This document shows positions 36,793-46,060 of a stretch of 64,000 nucleotides of DNA, piece after piece; the first letter of the stretch is position 1, and every line of letters begins with the position of its first letter. The position numbers and the translations under genes are program-made. The notes below the pieces were generated by a model that was not told the origin of the DNA, searched no databases, and saw only the letters and a program-made list of their open reading frames with translations. The DNA is from Leifsonia sp. AG29 (lineage in GTDB: Bacteria > Actinomycetota > Actinomycetes > Actinomycetales > Microbacteriaceae): the NCBI RefSeq assembly GCF_009765225.1, contig NZ_VMSF01000001.1:2356001-2420000 (forward strand), written 5' to 3'.

Positions 36793-37887
36793 GTGAATCT
36801 CAAGCGTCTTGGCGCTCCTGTCGCGATCCTCGCGGCCGCGGCCATCGCTCTCACCGCCTGCGCGTCGAACGAGGGCAGCACCCCCTCGACCACGACCGCG
36901 AAGGCGTCGAACCTGTCCGGCACGCTGAACGGCATCGGCTCGTCCGCCCAGGCCGCCGCCCAGACCGTGTGGGCCGCCGGCTTCCAGCAGGCCAACCCGA
37001 AGACCACCGTCAACTACGACCCGCAGGGCTCGGGCGCGGGCCGCAAGAGCTTCATCTCGGGCGCCGCCGACTTCGCCGGCTCGGACGCCTACATGAAGCC
37101 CGAGGAGCTCGCCTCGACGTTCGCCGGCTGTGCTGCGGGCAGCAAGGGCATCGACCTCCCCGTCTACATCTCCCCGATCGCCATCGCGTACAACGTCGAC
37201 GGCGTGAAGGACCTCAAGCTCGACGCCGAGACCATCGCCGGCATCTTCTCGGGCAAGATCACCACGTGGGACGACCCCAAGATCAAGAGCCAGAACTCGG
37301 GCGCCTCGCTCCCGTCGGCGCCGATCACCGTCGTGCACCGCTCCGACGACTCGGGCACCACGCAGAACTTCACCGAGTACCTCGCCGCGAATGCGCCCGA
37401 CGTGTGGACCGCTCCTGCCTCGCAGACCTTCCCGTTCCAGGTCGGTGACGCCGCCAAGGGCACCTCGGGCGTCGGCGACGCCACCAAGAACGCGAAGAAC
37501 TCGATCACCTACATCGACGAGTCCGGCTCAGCGGGCCTCAGCATCGCCCAGCTGAAGGTCGGCAGCGACTACGAGAAGATCAGCGCCGACGGCGCCGCCA
37601 AGGTGGTCGCCGCCTCCCCGATCGCCTCGGGCCGCGAGGCCAACGACCTGGCGATCCAGATCAACCGCAAGGACACCTCCAAGGGTGCCTGGCCGCTGGT
37701 CCTCGTCTCGTACGTCATCGCGTGCCAGCAGTACAAGGACGCCGCCAAGGCGGACCTCGTGAAGGGTTACGTCGACCACATCATCTCCAGCGACGCTCAG
37801 AAGGCCGCCTCGGAGCAGGCCGGTTCGGCTCCGCTCTCGAGCGAGCTGACCGACAAGATCAGCAAGGCCGTCGCCAGCATCAAGTAA
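36793..37887 (+). CDS. pstS: Phosphate-binding lipoprotein PstS
   Basis: The 364-residue lipoprotein starts at GTG 36793 (GAAGGGA upstream). The signal peptide ends in lipobox LTACAS. Phosphate-binding segments are GIGSSAQ, DPQGSGAGRKSFISGAADFAGSD and HRSDDSGTTQNFTEYL, as in PstS. It captures phosphate outside the membrane for PstCAB. A strong hairpin follows the stop, which usually allows pstS to be expressed above the permease genes. Confidence 0.97.
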   Translation: MNLKRLGAPVAILAAAAIALTACASNEGSTPSTTTAKASNLSGTLNGIGSSAQAAAQTVWAAGFQQANPKTTVNYDPQGSGAGRKSFISGAADFAGSDAYMKPEELASTFAGCAAGSKGIDLPVYISPIAIAYNVDGVKDLKLDAETIAGIFSGKITTWDDPKIKSQNSGASLPSAPITVVHRSDDSGTTQNFTEYLAANAPDVWTAPASQTFPFQVGDAAKGTSGVGDATKNAKNSITYIDESGSAGLSIAQLKVGSDYEKISADGAAKVVAASPIASGREANDLAIQINRKDTSKGAWPLVLVSYVIACQQYKDAAKADLVKGYVDHIISSDAQKAASEQAGSAPLSSELTDKISKAVASIK

Positions 37888-37895
37888 CACCCCGG

Positions 37896-37934
37896 CCGTC
37901 CGGTCCGGTCCGCTCAGCGGTCCGGGCCGGACGG
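37896..37934 (+). terminator. Hairpin between pstS and pstC (attenuator-like)
   Basis: CCGTCCGGTCCGGTCCGCT pairs with AGCGGTCCGGGCCGGACGG with one mismatch and one wobble, across a tiny loop. No T-run follows, so partial termination or 3'-end stabilisation of pstS mRNA is more likely than a full stop. Confidence 0.7.
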
Positions 37935-37985
37935 CGCCCCCGTTCTCAGAGGCCTCCGGGCCGACCCGATGAGAGAAAGCAAGGA

Positions 37986-38933
37986 ATGACTGCCGGAACC
38001 GTCGAAGCGATCAGGCCGAAGGCGAAGATCCGCCTCGGCGACCGCGTCTTCTCGAGCACCACCATCGTCGCCGGGTCGCTCATCCTGGCCACTCTCGCGG
38101 CCGTGGCGCTCTTCCTGATCCTGCAGAGCATCCCGGCCCTCTTCGCCGGCAAGGGCGAGCTGCCCAACAACGCGACCGACTTCTGGTCGTGGGTCTGGCC
38201 GCTCGTCTTCGGCACCATCTGGGCAGCGCTCCTCGCCCTCCTCATCGCGACCCCGCTCTCGATCGGCATCGCGCTGTTCATCTCGCACTACGCACCGCGC
38301 CGGGTCGCCCAGACGCTCGGGTACATCATCGATCTGCTCGCGGCCGTTCCCTCGGTCGTGTTCGGCCTCTGGGGCATCGCGACCCTCGCGCCGTTCGTCC
38401 AGCCGTTCTACGCCTGGCTCGGCCAGTACCTCGGCTGGTTCCCGCTCTTCGCGCCTCCCGTCTCCGGAACCGGCCGCACCGTCCTGACCGCGTCCCTCGT
38501 GCTCGCCGTGATGGTGATCCCGATCATGACCGCGATCTGCCGCGAGATCTTCCTCCAGACCCCGCGCCTCCACGAGGAGGCGGCGCTCGCGCTCGGCGCG
38601 ACCCGCTGGGAGATGGTCAGCATGGCCGTCCTCCCCTTCGCCCGCAGCGGCATCGTCTCGGCGATCATGCTGGGCCTCGGCCGCGCCCTCGGCGAGACGC
38701 TCGCGATCGCGATGGTGCTGTCGCCGGCGCTGATCGTCAAGGTCGCCGTCCTCCAGGCGCAAAGCCCCAACACGATCGCGGCGAACATCGCGCTGCAGTT
38801 CCCCGAGGCCACCGGGCTCGGCGTGAACGCGCTCGTCGCGTCCGGCCTGGTCCTCTTCGTGGTGACGCTGCTCATCAACGTGCTCGCCCGCTACATCGTC
38901 AGCCGCCGCAAGGCCTTCTCTGGAGCGAACTGA
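37986..38933 (+). CDS. pstC: Phosphate ABC transporter permease PstC
   Basis: The 315-residue inner-membrane permease has six hydrophobic segments. The ABC permease coupling loop is EEAALALGATRWEMVSMAVLP (key residues EAA...G). The conserved motif LLAAVPSVVFGLWG and the RALGETLAIAMVL segment are typical of PstC. It starts ATG 37986 with AAGGA just upstream, and its stop overlaps pstA by one base (TGATG). Confidence 0.96.
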   Translation: MTAGTVEAIRPKAKIRLGDRVFSSTTIVAGSLILATLAAVALFLILQSIPALFAGKGELPNNATDFWSWVWPLVFGTIWAALLALLIATPLSIGIALFISHYAPRRVAQTLGYIIDLLAAVPSVVFGLWGIATLAPFVQPFYAWLGQYLGWFPLFAPPVSGTGRTVLTASLVLAVMVIPIMTAICREIFLQTPRLHEEAALALGATRWEMVSMAVLPFARSGIVSAIMLGLGRALGETLAIAMVLSPALIVKVAVLQAQSPNTIAANIALQFPEATGLGVNALVASGLVLFVVTLLINVLARYIVSRRKAFSGAN

Positions 38934-40024
38934 TGGCCACCACCGCCGCCGCCGCACCCCGGCCGATCGCCAACACGTACACCGCGGGCAAGCTGCCCGG
39001 GTGGGCGCCCTGGACGATGCTCGTCGCCTCGTGGGCCGTGCTCGTCGCCGTCTTCGCCATCCTCGCCGCGAGCGGCGCCACCAAGGGCTTCAACGTCGTC
39101 GGCGCGATCTTCTTCGGGACCGTGCTCTTCGACGTCGCGATCTACACCACCTCCCTCCTCATCGAAGGAGCGCGGAAGGCGAAGGACCGCCTGGTCACCT
39201 CGCTGGTCGGCACAGCGTTCGTCGTGGCGCTCCTCCCCCTCATCTCGCTCGGCTGGACGGTGATCGCGCAGGGGCTCGCCCGCTTCGACGTGCCGTTCTT
39301 CAGCGAGTCGATGCGCAACGTCATCGGCGCCGGCGGCGGCGCGCTGCACGCGATCGTCGGCACACTGCTGATCACCCTGATGGCCTCGATCATCTCCGTG
39401 CCGATCGGCCTCCTCACCTCGATCTACCTGGTCGAGTACGGGCGCGGCATGCTCGCGCGCGGCATCACCTTCTTCGTCGACGTCATGACGGGCATCCCGT
39501 CGATCGTCGCGGGCCTCTTCGCCTACGCGCTGTTCGCGCTGTTCTTCGGTCCGGCGATCCGCAACGGGTTCATGGGCGCTGTGGCGCTCTCGGTGCTGAT
39601 GATCCCGGTCGTCGTGCGCTCCAGCGAGGAGATCCTGCGGATCGTCCCGAACGAGCTGCGGGAGGCGTCGCTCGCGCTGGGCGTTCCCAAGTGGCTGACG
39701 GTGCTGAAGGTCGTGCTTCCGACCTCGCTCGCCGGCCTCGTCACCGGCGTCATGCTCGCCATCGCGCGCGTCATCGGCGAGACCGCCCCGCTGCTGATCG
39801 TCGCCGGCTTCACGACGAGCATGAACTACGACCTGTTCAACGACCGGATGATGACCCTCCCGGTGTTCGTCTACACGCAGTACACGCAGGCCGCGGGCCT
39901 CCACGCCCAGGACTCGATCGACCGGGCTTGGACCGGCGCTCTCGCGCTGATCATCATCGTGATGCTCCTCAACCTCATCGGCCGCATCGTGGCCCGCGCC
40001 TTCGCCCCCAAGTACGGCCGCTGA
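38933..40024 (+). CDS. pstA: Phosphate ABC transporter permease PstA
   Basis: The 363-residue permease has two or three hydrophobic segments in an N-terminal extension of about 130 residues, then the PstA core: [15 protein letters not shown], the coupling loop [19 protein letters not shown] and [16 protein letters not shown]. The C-terminus ends with a final hydrophobic helix. The long N-terminal extension is common in actinobacterial PstA. It pairs with PstC to form the channel. Confidence 0.95.
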   Translation: MATTAAAAPRPIANTYTAGKLPGWAPWTMLVASWAVLVAVFAILAASGATKGFNVVGAIFFGTVLFDVAIYTTSLLIEGARKAKDRLVTSLVGTAFVVALLPLISLGWTVIAQGLARFDVPFFSESMRNVIGAGGGALHAIVGTLLITLMASIISVPIGLLTSIYLVEYGRGMLARGITFFVDVMTGIPSIVAGLFAYALFALFFGPAIRNGFMGAVALSVLMIPVVVRSSEEILRIVPNELREASLALGVPKWLTVLKVVLPTSLAGLVTGVMLAIARVIGETAPLLIVAGFTTSMNYDLFNDRMMTLPVFVYTQYTQAAGLHAQDSIDRAWTGALALIIIVMLLNLIGRIVARAFAPKYGR

Positions 40025-40070
40025 CCCCCGGCCCCGACAGCTTCTCCCCCGAACGCAGACAAGGAAAAAC

Positions 40071-40850
40071 GTGTCCAAGCGAATCGAAGTCAACGACCTC
40101 AACGTGTACTACGGCAAGTTCCTCGCCGTCGAGGGCGTGTCGCTCACCATCGAGCCCCGGACGGTCACCGCGTTCATCGGACCGTCCGGCTGCGGCAAGT
40201 CGACCTTCCTGCGCACGCTCAACCGCATGCACGAGGTCATCCCCGGTGCGTACGTCGACGGCGAGGTGCTCATCGACGGCAACAACCTCTACGGCGCGGG
40301 CGTCGACCCCGTTCTCGTGCGGCGCCAGGTGGGCATGGTCTTCCAGCGCCCGAACCCGTTCCCGACGATGAGCATCCGCGACAACGTGCTCGCGGGCGTG
40401 AAGCTGAACAACCGGCGCATGTCGAAGAGCGACGCCGACGACCTGGTCGAGAAGTCCCTCCAGGGCGCCAACCTCTGGAACGAGGTGAAGGACCGCCTGA
40501 ACCTCCCCGGCTCGGGCCTCTCCGGCGGCCAGCAGCAGCGTCTCTGCATCGCTCGGGCGATCGCCGTGTCGCCCGACGTCCTCCTCATGGACGAGCCGTG
40601 CTCGGCGCTCGACCCGATCTCGACGCTCGCGATCGAGGACCTCATCGAGGAGCTCAAGAACGACTACACGATCGTGATCGTGACCCACAACATGCAGCAG
40701 GCGTCGCGCGTCTCCGACCGCACCGCGTTCTTCAACATCGCGGGCACCGGCAAGCCGGGCAAGCTCATCGAGTACAACGACACGAACATGATCTTCTCGA
40801 ACCCGAGCGTGCAGGCAACCGAGGACTACGTCTCCGGCCGCTTCGGCTGA
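40071..40850 (+). CDS. pstB: Phosphate ABC transporter ATPase PstB
   Basis: The 259-residue ATPase starts at GTG 40071 after AAGGAAAA. It has Walker [20 protein letters not shown], the PstB-specific [11 protein letters not shown], signature [14 protein letters not shown], Walker [16 protein letters not shown] and [12 protein letters not shown]. It energises phosphate import by PstSCA. It is the last gene of pstSCAB; two family A repeats lie just downstream. Confidence 0.97.
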   Translation: MSKRIEVNDLNVYYGKFLAVEGVSLTIEPRTVTAFIGPSGCGKSTFLRTLNRMHEVIPGAYVDGEVLIDGNNLYGAGVDPVLVRRQVGMVFQRPNPFPTMSIRDNVLAGVKLNNRRMSKSDADDLVEKSLQGANLWNEVKDRLNLPGSGLSGGQQQRLCIARAIAVSPDVLLMDEPCSALDPISTLAIEDLIEELKNDYTIVIVTHNMQQASRVSDRTAFFNIAGTGKPGKLIEYNDTNMIFSNPSVQATEDYVSGRFG

Positions 40851-40890
40851 GCCGCGCCCGGCGCCGCCGCTCCTCGCTTCCGCCCCACCA

Positions 40891-40949
40891 TCGAGTCCCC
40901 CAAGAATCCCTCGACACGCCTGGCGTCGCCGAACTCTTGGGGGACTCGA
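40891..40949 (+). repeat. Palindrome-ended intergenic repeat, family A copy 3
   Basis: 59 bp with perfect arms: TCGAGTCCCCCAAGA at the left and TCTTGGGGGACTCGA at the right. The interior contains CGACACGCC. It lies between the convergent pstB and rskA genes. Confidence 0.85.
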
Positions 40950-40974
40950 GCGTTCGGGGTGGTCTGCCCAGCAA

Positions 40975-41032
40975 CGAGTCCCCCGAGAGTTCTCCGACAC
41001 GCCAAGCGGGCCGGGACTCTTGGGGGACTCGA
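40975..41032 (+). repeat. Palindrome-ended intergenic repeat, family A copy 4
   Basis: 58 bp, left CGAGTCCCCCGAGAG, right CTCTTGGGGGACTCGA, interior CGACACGCC. It is a direct tandem neighbour of copy 3 with 25 bp between them. Confidence 0.85.
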
Positions 41033-41044
41033 TTGTGGGCGCGG

Positions 41045-41830
41045 TCAGGAGGCGATGGCCACGATCGGCTTCGTGGTCGGCTTGTCCGAGCCTCCCCGCG
41101 GCTCGACAGTCACGCCGACCGTATCTCCGGCGGCCATCCGGCCCGTCAGCACCCGCCACGTGGATCCGGTGCCGGCCGGCTGCATCGTTCCTGCCGGTGT
41201 GGCTGCGCCGTCCCGGATGTACCAGAGCTCGTAGGTCTTGCCCTGGGGCAGCGGCGGGAGATCGTCGGCGATCAGCGCAGACGTGCCCAGCTTGCCCGAC
41301 CAGACGAGGGTGGCCGTGCCTCCACCGGACACCGGAGCGGTCGCCCGCTGCACGTCCGGCGCGGCGTTGATCTGCGCCAGAGCAGTCGCCTGCTGTCGCT
41401 GATACGAGTCGGTTCCGGCCAGAGAGCTTCCGAGGAAGGCTCCGCCGATGAAGAGGAGGATCGCGGCCGCGGCCGACGCCAGGATCAGGCCGGGGCGCTG
41501 GAACCAGCGACGGCGAGCACGCTCTTCGGCAGACGTGCTCGGCGAGAGCGGCGTGACAAGGCCGACCGCATCGTCTGCGGCGGCGGCCGGGCGCGCAACG
41601 GGGGGAGCGGCCTGCTCGGCTGGGAGCTGCGGCGTCGCGGCGATCTTCGCCATGATGGCCGCCTTCAGCTCGGGGCGCGGCTCCACCGGTTCCGCCGCCA
41701 GTCCCAGCTGCGCGGCGAGGTCTTCGAACTCGCGCGCCTCCTGCTCGTCGGCGGCACCCAGCTCGAAGCCGAGCCCGTCCGGGTGACGCCCGTCGGTTCC
41801 GGCGGGGTTTCTGCGCTCTTGCTCGCTCAT
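41045..41830 (-). CDS. rskA: Anti-sigma-K factor RskA
   Basis: The 261-residue protein (ATG 41830) has an N-terminal cytoplasmic sigma-binding region (LGAADEQEAREFEDLAAQLG), one membrane segment (about 120-142, GLILASAAAAILLFIGGAFLGS) and an extracytoplasmic RskA domain (VWSGKLGTSALIADDLPPL, GKTYELWYIRDG). It should hold SigK at the membrane until proteolysed. It overlaps the sigK stop (ATGA), giving coupled expression. Confidence 0.92.
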   Translation of the reverse strand: MSEQERRNPAGTDGRHPDGLGFELGAADEQEAREFEDLAAQLGLAAEPVEPRPELKAAIMAKIAATPQLPAEQAAPPVARPAAAADDAVGLVTPLSPSTSAEERARRRWFQRPGLILASAAAAILLFIGGAFLGSSLAGTDSYQRQQATALAQINAAPDVQRATAPVSGGGTATLVWSGKLGTSALIADDLPPLPQGKTYELWYIRDGAATPAGTMQPAGTGSTWRVLTGRMAAGDTVGVTVEPRGGSDKPTTKPIVAIAS

Positions 41831-42417
41831 CGGGTCACCCCCAGTTCTTCTCGCAGCCGTATCATCGCATCCCGCAACCGTGTCTTCGCTGTGCCGAGGG
41901 GGATGCCGAGCTCGGTGGCGACCTCGGATTGACTGAGGCCGCCGTAGTAGGCGAGCGTGAGAGCCTGCCTCTGCGGGCCGCTGAGTCTGGCCATCGCCGC
42001 CTCCACCCTCTCGTGCTCGACCCGGACCTCCACGGTTTCGGACACCTGGTCGTACGCCGTCGGCAGGTCGCGGATGCCGATGGCGGTGTCCCGGTCGTGC
42101 GCCGCCTGCGACGCCCGGATCCGGTCGATGGCCCGCCGGTGGGCCATCGTCATGATCCACGTCAGCGCACGACCTCTATTCGGATCGAACCGCGTCGCGG
42201 ATTGCCAGACTTCGAGGAAAACCTCCTGCGCCACTTCTTCCGCCTGTGCCGCGTCGATGAGGAGGCGGCGGATCAGGCCGAGCACGCGCGCTGCGGTGTG
42301 GTCGTAGAGTTCGGAGAACGCGCGCTGGTCTCCCTGGGCGACGCGCTGAAGGAGGACGTCGAACTCAGGCGCAGGGGCGTCGTCCACGTCGTCTCCACTC
42401 TGTGCCCGTCCGGTCAC
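41827..42417 (-). CDS. sigK: ECF sigma factor SigK
   Basis: The 196-residue ECF sigma factor has region 2 (RAFSELYDHTAARVLGLIRR, QEVFLEVWQSATRFDP, ALTWIMTMAHRRAIDRIR) and region 4 (MARLSGPQRQALTLAYYGG, LSQSEVATELGIPLGTAKTR). I start at GTG 42417; an in-frame ATG at 42468 would add 17 non-conserved residues. In mycobacteria SigK with RskA responds to redox stress. Target genes cannot be read from this window. Confidence 0.9.
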   Translation of the reverse strand: MTGRAQSGDDVDDAPAPEFDVLLQRVAQGDQRAFSELYDHTAARVLGLIRRLLIDAAQAEEVAQEVFLEVWQSATRFDPNRGRALTWIMTMAHRRAIDRIRASQAAHDRDTAIGIRDLPTAYDQVSETVEVRVEHERVEAAMARLSGPQRQALTLAYYGGLSQSEVATELGIPLGTAKTRLRDAMIRLREELGVTR

Positions 42418-42647
42418 CGCCCCCCGTGGCCCCGTGGGCGGGCCACCGGCCGACGGCCAGGTGTGCAAGTGCCGGGCCGCAGAACGCCTCTCGGCGCGAG
42501 GCCGCTCGAAGCGGCTAGTTTTGGAGCCCGGGGTTACTGCGGCCCGGCGACAACAAGTCTACAGGAGGCTCCGGGGCGCCTCCCGGCGTGGCGTTCGCGA
42601 CGGGAGAAACGCGGAGGGCCCACCCGGATGCAGCGATGCTCGCTGAG

Positions 42648-43280
42648 TCAGTCGAGAGAGTCCGAACGCCACAGGCGGGCGCAGCTGGTCAGCTCCTCCG
42701 CCGTGCGCGTGAACCGGAGGGCCCGGGTGGTGAGTTCGCTCGCCCGGTCCGGATCCACGGCGTCCCGGTCGTCGGCGACGGAGGCGGCTCCCGCTGCGGC
42801 GACCCGGCAGAACGCGGCGGCGCGGTCCAGCGCGACCGCGAAGTCGCCCTCGAACAGGCCGCGCAGGATGCGATCGGCGAGGTCGGTGATCTCGGCCGGC
42901 CCGGCCGGCGTCGGCGCCCCCGCGACGACGGCATCGATGGAGGCGAGAACCTCGGTCCCGCGCTGGTACAGGTAGGCGGTCCCCTCCGCGTCCTGTCGGA
43001 TGAGGAGGCGCAGCAGGTAGATGCGCCACAGCGCGCCTGGAAGCGTCTTGGGGTTCGATCGCGCCCACAGCTCGGCGATCGCATCGATGCCGTGCTCATC
43101 CGTGAAGGCCACCAGCCGCTCGATCACCTCGGGCTCCGGGTTCGCCCGGACCCGCGCCAGGAGCGCCCGTGCGGTCTCGTGAGCCACGCGGTTGATCTGC
43201 GCGGGGTCCTCGCCTCCCATGAAGGCCTCGAACATGCCGCCGGGGAAGAAGGCCGGCTTGTGGTGCGGTCGGTCGGACAT
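42648..43280 (-). CDS. Conserved hypothetical protein, helical, unknown function
   Basis: The 210-residue protein starts MSDRPHHKPAFFPGGMFEAF at ATG 43280. It is mostly helical, with recognisable blocks INRVAHETARALLARVRANPEP, AIAELWARSNPKTLPGALWRIYLLRLLIRQDAEGT (quoted only by its ends here) and DLADRILRGLFEGDFAVALDRAA. There is no signal or membrane segment. I do not recognise the family. It stands alone between sigK and tRNA-Lys. Confidence 0.8.
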   Translation of the reverse strand: MSDRPHHKPAFFPGGMFEAFMGGEDPAQINRVAHETARALLARVRANPEPEVIERLVAFTDEHGIDAIAELWARSNPKTLPGALWRIYLLRLLIRQDAEGTAYLYQRGTEVLASIDAVVAGAPTPAGPAEITDLADRILRGLFEGDFAVALDRAAAFCRVAAAGAASVADDRDAVDPDRASELTTRALRFTRTAEELTSCARLWRSDSLD

Positions 43281-43452
43281 CACTCCATTGTGCTCCTCCG
43301 GTGCTGTGGTGCTGGCCTTCGCGCGGCCTCGGCCGGTTTGTGCGCCCGCCCGGGACGACTGCGGCCGCTCGCGCAGGCGCAAACGTACCTACAGGCCGCA
43401 GACACAGCCGATGGGCGGACAGGGGTTGACGGCACGGTAGATTAGTCCGCGA

Positions 43453-43525
43453 GGGCCTCTAGCTCAGTCGGTAGAGCATCGGACTTTTAATCCGCGGGTC
43501 GTGGGTTCGAGCCCCACGGGGCCCA
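43453..43525 (+). tRNA. trnK: tRNA-Lys (anticodon UUU), island integration site
   Basis: A 73-nt cloverleaf: acceptor GGGCCTC/GGGGCCC, anticodon loop CTTTTAA (anticodon TTT), T-arm GTGGG-TTCGAGC-CCCAC, discriminator A. The 27-43 pair of the anticodon stem is T-C, a mismatch. From 43480 to its 3' end the gene is part of the attL repeat of the mobile island. Confidence 0.95.
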
Positions 43526-43552
43526 CCCAGTAAATCAAAGGGATCCAAGCCC
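43480..43552 (+). other. attL: attL direct repeat
   Basis: It runs from CGGACTTTTAATCC in the anticodon arm of tRNA-Lys through the tRNA 3' end to GGGATCCAAGCCC. The integrase stop codon (43535-43537) lies inside it. It differs from attR at 43486 (T here, C there) and 43532 (A here, G there). Confidence 0.92.
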
Positions 43553-44695
43553 ATCGGCAGCAGATTCGGAAGCCGCGATTTCGGGATTTGCCCACACTTT
43601 GCCCACCACTTCCGGAGCACCAAGACGGCTCAATGCGTCTCCAACGGCATCCAGGTCATCGTCGAAGAGGTCGGCGTAGACGTCGAGGGTCATCGCTGCT
43701 GAGGCGTGGCCAAGCATGCGTTGCACGGCCTTGACGTTGGCGCCGGCCGAGATGGCGAGGCTGGCGGCGGTGTGGCGGAGGTCGTGGACCGTCGGACGGA
43801 GCAGGTCGGGATGGTTGTCAGCCAGAGTGTCGGCGGCCTTGTCGAAGGCTTTGCGCTTCCAGTTGTTCACGCGGAGCGGGCGACCGTAGGGCGACGTGAA
43901 GAGCAAGTCGCGTGACTTCTTCGACGCGACGAGCGCTTGGAGTTGGTCGGTCAGGAAGGACGGGAACGGCACGCTCCGCTGCTGATGGTTCTTCGGCAAG
44001 CCGTAGACCAACCGCCCGTCGGTGAGCTCGAGCACGGCTCGGTCGACCTGAACGCGTCGGCGGTCGAAGTCGATGTTCCGACATTCCAATGCCGCGAGCT
44101 CGCCCCAGCGCAGGCCGGTGTAACCCAGGAACAGCACCACAAGGCCCTCTGAGCCGCACAGAGCGGCAAGTTCGTGCAATTGGGCATGGGTGAGGTACGG
44201 ATGCTTCTTAGGCCGAATCCGGGGCAGCCTGATGCCGTCAGCAGGATTGCGGCCGAGGCGTCCGTCCCGAACGGCGTACTTCAGGATCATCGAGAAGACG
44301 CGATGGTACGAGCGGACCGTCCGCGCGCCGACACGGCTGTTCTCGTCCGAGATCCACGACTGGATGTCTGAGTGTGTGATCGCGTTGAGCGGAGTCGAGC
44401 CCCACCGCGGTTGAAGACGGCCGCGAGTGATCGAGATGTAGCCCTGCAGTGTGCTCGGCTTTACCTGCACCAGCGAGTCGATCCACTTCTCGCTCCACGC
44501 CTCGAAGTTCACACCGGCGCGAGCAGCCGGCACATAGTCGCCGCGGGCCTTCGCGAGCTCCAGCGATGCGAGGTACAGCTCAGCGTCGCGTTTGGTGCGG
44601 AAGCCGCGCTTGTCGGTCTGCTGGTGCCCCGGCGTTCGGTAGCGGACTCGGTAGCGGCGTCCAGCGACGGTCTCGTATGCGCTGATGCTCCCCAT
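43535..44695 (-). CDS. int: Tyrosine recombinase / phage-type integrase
   Basis: The 386-residue integrase (ATG 44695, MGSISAYETVAGRRYRVRYR) has an N-terminal arm-binding domain, a SAM-like core-binding domain (about 70-155) and the catalytic domain. The catalytic Arg is in GYTGLRWGELAAL, HxxR in VHDLRHTAASLA, the next His in MLGHASAAMT, and the nucleophilic Tyr in LDVYADLF. All are present, so it looks active. Its 3' end reads into the att repeat next to tRNA-Lys, the usual arrangement for tRNA-targeting islands. Confidence 0.96.
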   Translation of the reverse strand: MGSISAYETVAGRRYRVRYRTPGHQQTDKRGFRTKRDAELYLASLELAKARGDYVPAARAGVNFEAWSEKWIDSLVQVKPSTLQGYISITRGRLQPRWGSTPLNAITHSDIQSWISDENSRVGARTVRSYHRVFSMILKYAVRDGRLGRNPADGIRLPRIRPKKHPYLTHAQLHELAALCGSEGLVVLFLGYTGLRWGELAALECRNIDFDRRRVQVDRAVLELTDGRLVYGLPKNHQQRSVPFPSFLTDQLQALVASKKSRDLLFTSPYGRPLRVNNWKRKAFDKAADTLADNHPDLLRPTVHDLRHTAASLAISAGANVKAVQRMLGHASAAMTLDVYADLFDDDLDAVGDALSRLGAPEVVGKVWANPEIAASESAADGLGSL

Positions 44696-44863
44696 CGGCC
44701 TCACCCCAGACTCGAGTCTCCAACCATGCACCGACAATGCGCGGTTCGTGGAAGGAGCCGCTCTGCAAACGCGCCCCTCACATACACGTTGTGCTTTCGC
44801 GTTGGGATGGGCGCGCAACCGTGACCTTTGGGAGAAACCGCACAGGTTCACACGGTCGACACG

Positions 44864-45574
44864 ATGGACCTAGCTGGCAGTACGACCGCGACTCGCGCGA
44901 TTCGGCCGCTAGCTTTGGTCCAAATGGTGCAGCAGCGCTGCAACCGGGAGGAAACCAGATTGCGCAAGTATTGGCCACCCGTCGTGATCTCAGCGTCCGT
45001 CCTCCTCATGGCCTGGGTACTGGGTCGATCACTATGGAATGCCGCCCAGCTCGGCGGGTTGGACGCGGTCGTGCTCACTATCGCCGGCTGCGTCGCCGCC
45101 GTTGCCTTGGCCTTCTGGTTCGTCTCAATGAAGCAGCGTGGCGTCCCTGCGGCGATGCATGCGCTCATGGGCCGATTCCCCACCGCCACGGTAAGACGGG
45201 TATACGGCGAGCGCGCTTTCACCGTTGCGATTTCGCGCCTCGCCAGCCGACCGTGGCGGCCGAAGCTCTTTGCGTTCCTCGTCCTCGTCATCCACTCCGA
45301 GGGTCTAGAGTTCTGGACGGCCAAGGACACGACGGCATTAGTTCGAATTCCGGCCGCATCCATCATCCAAGCCACTTGCCGTATGGCTCCGAACTCTCAG
45401 GGCGCCAGCTGGCCGACCCTGTTCCTCGAGGTCTCTCTGGGAACCGACGAAGAGCAGACGCTGACTATCCCCGTCGTGCTTATGCGCGAGAACGGCTTGC
45501 GTTTCCTCGCGGCCAGCCTCGATGAGACCGAGCGCGCACTCGAGTCGATCCAGGCCATTCGGGCGGCTCGCTGA
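44864..45574 (+). CDS. Hypothetical two-TM membrane protein
   Basis: The 236-residue protein (ATG 44864; TTG 44828 would add 12 residues) has two adjacent hydrophobic segments (about 38-56, VVISASVLLMAWVLG, and 66-86, VVLTIAGCVAAVALAFWFV). A cytoplasmic domain of about 145 residues follows, with a PH-like alternating beta pattern (LFAFLVLVIHSEGLEFW...LVRIPAASIIQA). No family is recognised with confidence. It is the first gene inside the island after int and is divergent from it. Confidence 0.75.
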   Translation: MDLAGSTTATRAIRPLALVQMVQQRCNREETRLRKYWPPVVISASVLLMAWVLGRSLWNAAQLGGLDAVVLTIAGCVAAVALAFWFVSMKQRGVPAAMHALMGRFPTATVRRVYGERAFTVAISRLASRPWRPKLFAFLVLVIHSEGLEFWTAKDTTALVRIPAASIIQATCRMAPNSQGASWPTLFLEVSLGTDEEQTLTIPVVLMRENGLRFLAASLDETERALESIQAIRAAR

Positions 45575-45729
45575 GTTGCCATCTCACGCTGGCTTCGGCC
45601 TGCGGAGCCACGCCGGCGCAGCGTCTTGTCCGACTCAAACATGCAGCGCATGGCAGCCGAATACTGACCGATCACTCCATCCCAAGCGGAATCCCGAATC
45701 CTATTGGTCCGCCCCGACGCCCGATGCTG

Positions 45730-45814
45730 GCGCGTTGAGAGACCGTGTCAAGGGCGCTGCGCGTCGCTCCGCGATGCAGCGGAGCTGCACCCTTGACTCG
45801 GTCGCTCAGCGCGC
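45730..45814. repeat. Long imperfect hairpin, 85 bp
   Basis: The 31-bp arms 45730-45760 and 45784-45814 are inverted copies with about five mismatches (core GTCAAGGG / CCCTTGAC). A second inner inverted repeat, GCTCCGC / GCGGAGC, lies between them. It sits in the 273-bp gap between convergent genes (45575-45847), where I see no coding sequence. Confidence 0.65.
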
Positions 45815-45847
45815 GAGGATGCCTTGGGCGGGGCGGACGAGTCTCCG

Positions 45848-46060
45848 TTAGCGCGTAATGCCCACCAGGATTGCTCCGAAGCCGAGGGCGATCGCGCAGA
45901 AACCCACACCTGCCAGGTAGGTTCTCGAGAACATCCATCGAGCACCCTCCGCCCCGGGTCGCCGCAAGTAATACGCGGAAAGGCGAGCACTGAAAAGCAC
46001 CGTTGCGATTCCGATCGCGACAAACAGAATGCCGGAAGCAATTGCCAGCACCCCGAACAC
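45848..46060 (-). CDS. Small two-TM membrane protein
   Basis: The 70-residue protein starts at GTG 46060, sharing one base with the upstream stop (TAGTG). It has two hydrophobic segments (FGVLAIASGILFVAIGIATVL and YLAGVGFCAIALGFGAILVG) joined by a basic loop. Its overall plan resembles the upstream 91-residue protein, so the two may be duplicated relatives. Function unknown. Confidence 0.7.
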   Translation of the reverse strand: MFGVLAIASGILFVAIGIATVLFSARLSAYYLRRPGAEGARWMFSRTYLAGVGFCAIALGFGAILVGITR

